This document shows, piece by piece, positions 13,047 through 16,197 of a stretch of DNA of 16,197 bases. Numbering within the stretch: position 1 is the stretch's first letter; each line of letters starts with the position of its first letter. Both the position numbers and the translations under genes were made by a program. Origin of the DNA: a bacterium (lineage in GTDB: Bacteria; Patescibacteriota; Minisyncoccia; Phycocordibacterales; SBAW01); the NCBI GenBank assembly GCA_030647845.1, contig JAUSIO010000037.1:1-16197 (forward strand), given 5' to 3'. The notes under the pieces were generated by a model. It did no database searches and was not told where the DNA came from. It saw only the letters and a program-made list of their open reading frames with translations.

Positions 13047-14368
13047 TTTTCAATCCTCTCCTTCCCCATATATGCGCGCAACACCTCGGGAATCAATACG
13101 GAGCCGTCTTCCTGCTGATTATTTTCTAAAATTGCGATGAGCGTGCGCCCCATCGCAAACGCGGTAGCGTCGTTCATATGCACCGGCTCCACCTCGCCGT
13201 TTGCGCCTGCCTGCGCAGGCAGGCGTTTGAGTTTTGTGTTGAGCCGCCGCGCTTGGAAGCCGCCGACGTAGTCGGCGCTGTGTGTCTCGCGAAATCGACC
13301 GAGGCTCTCCGAGGCATTATCGGAAGATTGCCCCGGCATCCACGTTTCGATATCAACTTGCCGCTGGTCGGGGAAGCCCATGTCGCCGGTACATACCGCA
13401 ACCACTTGGTATGGCAGCCCCAACTTCTGTAGCAAGTACTCTTGTATCGCAACCAAAAAATCTTGCTCGGCAAAACCATCCTCTGGTTTTGTAAAACATT
13501 CCATCTCGATTTTGTCGAACTGATGCTGGCGCAAAATGCCACGCGTGTCTTTGCCATACGAGCCGGCCTCGCGGCGGAACGCTGGCGTATACGCAAAGTA
13601 ACGTATGGGGAGCTCCTCCTCGGGCAGAGTAGTGTCCATATATATGGGCCCGAGCGTGTGCTCTGCCGAGCCGATAAGCACGAGGTCATCTTTTTCGAAA
13701 TAAAAACGGTCGTCCAGTGGGTCGAGCCGTGCCATACGCCGCATCACACTCGAGCGCATCATCACGGGGGGAACAACGAGCGTAAACGGTTTATCGGGCA
13801 CGGTGAGCCCCGCGTTTTGGATAATCTGCCGCACGGTGTCCCGCGAAGTGAGCGTCTTGAGTGCGAGGTCAAGCAGTGCAAATTGCATCAGTGCCAAGTC
13901 GCCCGTGAGGTAGGTAAAGCGCGCGCCAGACACTTTTGCCGCCGTGTCGCTGTAGATGATGCCTAACTGTTCGCCAATGTCCCAGTGCGCCTTCGGCGCA
14001 AACGAAAATTGTTTTTTATCGCCCCACTCCCGCAGGATTTTGTTGCCCGACTCATCGGGGCCGACCGGTGTGTCGGCCGAGGGGATGTTCGGGATTTGCA
14101 GGAGAAGTGCCAATAATTCTTTTTCTGCTATTTGATATTTCTCTTCAGCATCTTTGAGCTTGTCTTTGAGTTGCTTACCTGCTTCCCCGTCGCGGGTGGC
14201 TTGTGCCTCATTGCGTTTGCGGTTTATCTCGCTTATCTCGCCCGCGATTTTTTTGCGCTCGTCGGCGAGTGCAAGCAGGCGCTCAAGGTCAACGCCTTCG
14301 CGGTTTTTGTTTTTGAGCGCGGCGCGGACAATATCCGGGTTCTCACGTATAAAAGTGATATCAAGCAT
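13034..14368 (-). CDS. serS: Seryl-tRNA synthetase
   Basis: 444 residues; charges tRNA-Ser with serine. The N-terminal long coiled-coil arm that grips the tRNA variable arm spans about 28-92. The class II catalytic core follows: LIGSAEHTLG (231-240) is a variant of the serine-binding TAE motif, motif 2 is FRREAGSYGKDTRGILRQHQFDKIEME (264-290), and motif 3 is AMGRTLIAILENNQ (405-418). Residues 382-389 (RLPAQAGA) come from a perfect palindrome not expected in this family. The start is ATG 14368, with TATACT ending exactly 6 bases upstream and no Shine-Dalgarno. It diverges from dprA and is the first gene of the serS-ftsQ-dus run. Confidence 0.97.
   Translation of the reverse strand: MLDITFIRENPDIVRAALKNKNREGVDLERLLALADERKKIAGEISEINRKRNEAQATRDGEAGKQLKDKLKDAEEKYQIAEKELLALLLQIPNIPSADTPVGPDESGNKILREWGDKKQFSFAPKAHWDIGEQLGIIYSDTAAKVSGARFTYLTGDLALMQFALLDLALKTLTSRDTVRQIIQNAGLTVPDKPFTLVVPPVMMRSSVMRRMARLDPLDDRFYFEKDDLVLIGSAEHTLGPIYMDTTLPEEELPIRYFAYTPAFRREAGSYGKDTRGILRQHQFDKIEMECFTKPEDGFAEQDFLVAIQEYLLQKLGLPYQVVAVCTGDMGFPDQRQVDIETWMPGQSSDNASESLGRFRETHSADYVGGFQARRLNTKLKRLPAQAGANGEVEPVHMNDATAFAMGRTLIAILENNQQEDGSVLIPEVLRAYMGKERIEKWHE
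13204..13225 (-). repeat. Perfect 22-bp palindrome in frame in serS
   Basis: The two 11-base halves (CGCCTGCCTGC and its complement) are exact. It codes for RLPAQAG(A), between NTKLK and the conserved GEVEPVH. The CTGCCT start is read in the same frame (Leu-Pro) as in the dus copy. Confidence 0.85.
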
Positions 14369-14393
14369 ATCAGTAGTATAGAATAATAGTACA
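14369..14393. promoter_or_regulatory. Compact divergent serS/dprA promoter
   Basis: 25 bases separate the start codons. The minus -10 TATACT (14375-14380) ends 6 bases before serS. A plus -10 TAGAAT (14379-14384) ends 9 bases before dprA. The boxes overlap by two bases, the same design as at 1319-1341. AATAGT at 14385-14390 is an alternative plus-strand box. Confidence 0.58.
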
Positions 14394-15257
14394 ATGCCCT
14401 ACCCGATGCGACAACTGCGGCGCGCGGAGTTCCCCGCGCTTTTGCGGGAAATCCCCGACTGCCCTAAAAAACTCTATATCCGTGGTACCTTGCCCCCGCC
14501 GGAGACAGTACTGTTGTGTGTTGTCGGCTCGCGCAGGACCTCGATGTATGGCGTGCGCACGGTCGCGCAGTTAATTGCCGGCTTGGCACGCCACCCTGTT
14601 GCGATTGTTTCGGGGTTGGCACTTGGCATTGATGCCGAGGCACACAAAGCGGCGCTCGATGTCGGCTTGCCGACTGTTGCGGTGGTGCCCTCGAGCGCCG
14701 ACGAAGCGAGCTTGTACCCGAGCAGCAACCGCCCGCTCGCGCACCGTATCCTCGCGCGCGGCGGCGCGATTTTGTCCGAAAACGACCCGCCGTTTAAGGC
14801 GATGCTCCACTCGTTTGCCCAGCGCAACCGTATTATGGCGGGGATGTCGCAGGCAACGCTTATTGTCGAGGCAGGCGAGAAGTCGGGCACGCTTATAACC
14901 GCGCGGCTAGCGCTCGACTACAACCGCGAAGTTATGGGTGTCCCGCACGAGCTTGGGCGCGCAAGCGGCGTTGGCGTCAATCGGCTCCTGCGCGAGGGCG
15001 CGACCTTGGTGCGCGACGCTGACGACATTTTACAGGTACTCGGCTTTGCGGTAAGTGACAAACCAACACAACAGGTGTTACCGACCGACCTCAACGAATA
15101 TGAGATAAAAGTTCTACACGCAATAACAGGAGCTCACGTGCGAGACGAACTTATTGAATACATCGGCCTCTCGGCGCAAGTTGCCAACATTGCACTCTCT
15201 TCTCTCCTCATCCGCGGGCTCATCATCGAGCGATTAGGAAAAATTGAACGGGTGTGA
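14394..15257 (+). CDS. dprA: DNA-processing protein DprA (Smf)
   Basis: 287 residues; loads RecA onto single-stranded DNA taken up during transformation. The Rossmann-like domain shows VGSRRTSMYG (44-53), SGLALGIDAEAH (73-84), FAQRNRIMAGMS (141-152) and EAGEKSGTLITA (159-170), all core DprA motifs. The C-terminus (about 232-287, LNEYEIKVLHAI...LIRGLIIERLGKIER) is a winged-helix domain. The N-terminal SAM-like domain of longer DprA proteins is almost absent, leaving about 38 residues before the core strand. topA follows 19 bases downstream in the same direction. Presence of dprA suggests, without proving, competence for DNA uptake; no com genes are in the window. Confidence 0.95.
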   Translation: MPYPMRQLRRAEFPALLREIPDCPKKLYIRGTLPPPETVLLCVVGSRRTSMYGVRTVAQLIAGLARHPVAIVSGLALGIDAEAHKAALDVGLPTVAVVPSSADEASLYPSSNRPLAHRILARGGAILSENDPPFKAMLHSFAQRNRIMAGMSQATLIVEAGEKSGTLITARLALDYNREVMGVPHELGRASGVGVNRLLREGATLVRDADDILQVLGFAVSDKPTQQVLPTDLNEYEIKVLHAITGAHVRDELIEYIGLSAQVANIALSSLLIRGLIIERLGKIERV

Positions 15258-15276
15258 TATCGTCGGAAGCACATCA

Positions 15277-16197
15277 ATGAAATTAGACATTGTAGAGTCG
15301 CCGGCAAAGGCAAAGACGATAGAAAAATATTTGTCCGAGATTGATAAGTCGGGTGGTTTTGTTGTGCGTGCCTCCGTAGGCCATGTACGCGACTTGCCCA
15401 AGAGTAACAAACAAGCAATAGACATCCCCGCGGGGTTTGTCCCCCACTACGAGGTCGTTGCGGGCAAAGTACAGGTGATACACGACCTCAGGGTGTTGGC
15501 AAAAAAAGCCAGCGAAGTATTGCTTGCAACCGACCCCGACCGCGAGGGCGAGGCGATTGCGTGGCATATAAAGGAGGAGTTGGGATTAAAGAAGCCCGAC
15601 CGGATTGTCTTCCACGAGATTACCAAAGAAGCTGTTCAAGACGCCTTACAGCACCCCAGGCAAATTGACGAACATCTGCGCTACGCGCAAGAAGCTCGCC
15701 GCGTGCTCGACCGCCTCGTGGGCTACGACCTCTCGGGTTTGATTTGGAAAAAGGTGCGCTATGGGCTCTCGGCAGGGCGGGTACAGTCGCCGGCATTGCG
15801 TATCATCATGGAGCGAGAGCGCGAGATACGCGCATTTGTGCCGGAGACTTTTTATGTTATCACCGCACAAACCGAAACAAAAAAGAAGGAGAGACTCACA
15901 CTGACCTGCGCAGAGGAGCCACGCGACCCCGACGCTTCGGTCGGGGCAGGTAGAAAAAGAGTCGACGAAATAATCGCGGCAGTCAAAAAAGATGGGCTCG
16001 CCGTTGCCGATGTCAGCGAAAGCGAGATGAAGCGCGCGACTAGGGCACCCTTTACGACCTCGACCTTGCAACAAACGGCATCCTCGCGCTTGGGCTTCTC
16101 GCCCGCCAACACCATGCGCATCGCGCAAAAGTTGTACGAAGCCGGGCATATCACCTATATGCGCACCGACTCGACCAACTTGGGCGCCCCCGCGCGC
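15277..16197 (+). CDS. topA: DNA topoisomerase I, 3' end cut by window
   Basis: 307 codons are visible with no stop before the window edge; the full enzyme is usually over 600 residues. It relaxes negatively supercoiled DNA by cutting one strand. The TOPRIM domain has VESPAKAKTI (6-15) and TDPDREGEAIAWH (85-97), with Asp86, Asp88 and Glu90 as metal ligands. YGLSAGRVQSPALR (162-175) and APFTTSTLQQ (257-266) are intact. The active-site tyrosine is Tyr294 in HITYMRTDS. Residues 217-225 (RDPDASVGAG region) derive from an in-frame palindromic repeat. The start ATG at 15277 places the TOPRIM motif at the usual distance; the gene probably shares a transcript with dprA, 19 bases upstream. Confidence 0.96.
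   Translation, partial: MKLDIVESPAKAKTIEKYLSEIDKSGGFVVRASVGHVRDLPKSNKQAIDIPAGFVPHYEVVAGKVQVIHDLRVLAKKASEVLLATDPDREGEAIAWHIKEELGLKKPDRIVFHEITKEAVQDALQHPRQIDEHLRYAQEARRVLDRLVGYDLSGLIWKKVRYGLSAGRVQSPALRIIMEREREIRAFVPETFYVITAQTETKKKERLTLTCAEEPRDPDASVGAGRKRVDEIIAAVKKDGLAVADVSESEMKRATRAPFTTSTLQQTASSRLGFSPANTMRIAQKLYEAGHITYMRTDSTNLGAPAR
15927..15946 (+). repeat. In-frame palindromic repeat in topA
   Basis: CCCCGACGCTTCGGTCGGGG: a 7-bp perfect stem (CCCCGAC/GTCGGGG) with a 6-base loop GCTTCG. It reads D-P-D-A-S-V-G-A, between the topoisomerase strand that ends ...RLTLTCAEE and the segment RVDEIIAAVKK. Confidence 0.85.

Noticed and set aside
14431..14451. TTCCCCGC...GCGGGAA inverted repeat at the start of dprA
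   Set aside because: It encodes ordinary N-terminal DprA residues, and its sequence is unrelated to the repeat family, so it is probably coincidental.

Overview
The window looks like a piece of a Candidate Phyla Radiation (Patescibacteria, probably Parcubacteria) chromosome of roughly balanced base composition. This is inferred from family resemblance: a DnaX without the cysteine zinc loop, a SerRS with an S-A-E-H variant of the serine-binding motif, a CPR-style ABC-F protein, several tiny membrane proteins typical of these genomes, and short palindromic repeats inserted in frame in housekeeping genes. I cannot place it to genus.

Left part (1-6350): a 5'-truncated hypothetical gene with its own terminator; a divergent pair of a dienelactone hydrolase and a SET-domain methyltransferase; a 49-residue lmo0937-type membrane protein; a secreted matrixin-like metalloprotease whose first zinc ligand is Gln; a polytopic membrane protein with paired His/Asp residues; small zinc-finger-like and membrane proteins; tRNA-Gln(UUG); a NYN-domain nuclease-like protein; and a three-helix membrane protein.

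Right part (6377-16197): mostly information processing. It holds an ABC-F ATPase, two small membrane proteins, convergent dnaX, and the minus-strand run serS-ftsQ-dus-parB-like. Divergent to serS is dprA followed by topA, which runs off the window. serS/ftsQ and ftsQ/dus overlap and are probably translationally coupled.

Two cross-cutting patterns are the most interesting content. (1) A family of short palindromes (CCCCGACGCTT half-sites, CTGCCT...AGGCAG palindromes, and a CCCTGAGC...CGAAGGG unit) lies in frame inside ftsQ, topA, serS, dus and probably the ABC-F gene. A non-coding copy sits upstream of dnaX. They add short peptides such as PDASVG, LPTGRQ and DPERSRR, much as Rickettsia palindromic elements do. 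(2) Most genes that start a transcript have a TAnnnT box ending exactly 6 or 9 bases before the start codon and no Shine-Dalgarno sequence, which predicts leaderless or nearly leaderless mRNAs. Two divergent gene pairs have overlapping face-to-face -10 boxes. The parB-like gene is the clear exception, with a promoter, a leader and a strong Shine-Dalgarno.

No CRISPR array, rRNA, complete insertion sequence or phage module is visible. No gene-free stretch exceeds 300 bases; the longest are 5861-6041 (possible structured RNA) and 3875-4035 (a promoter-like box only).
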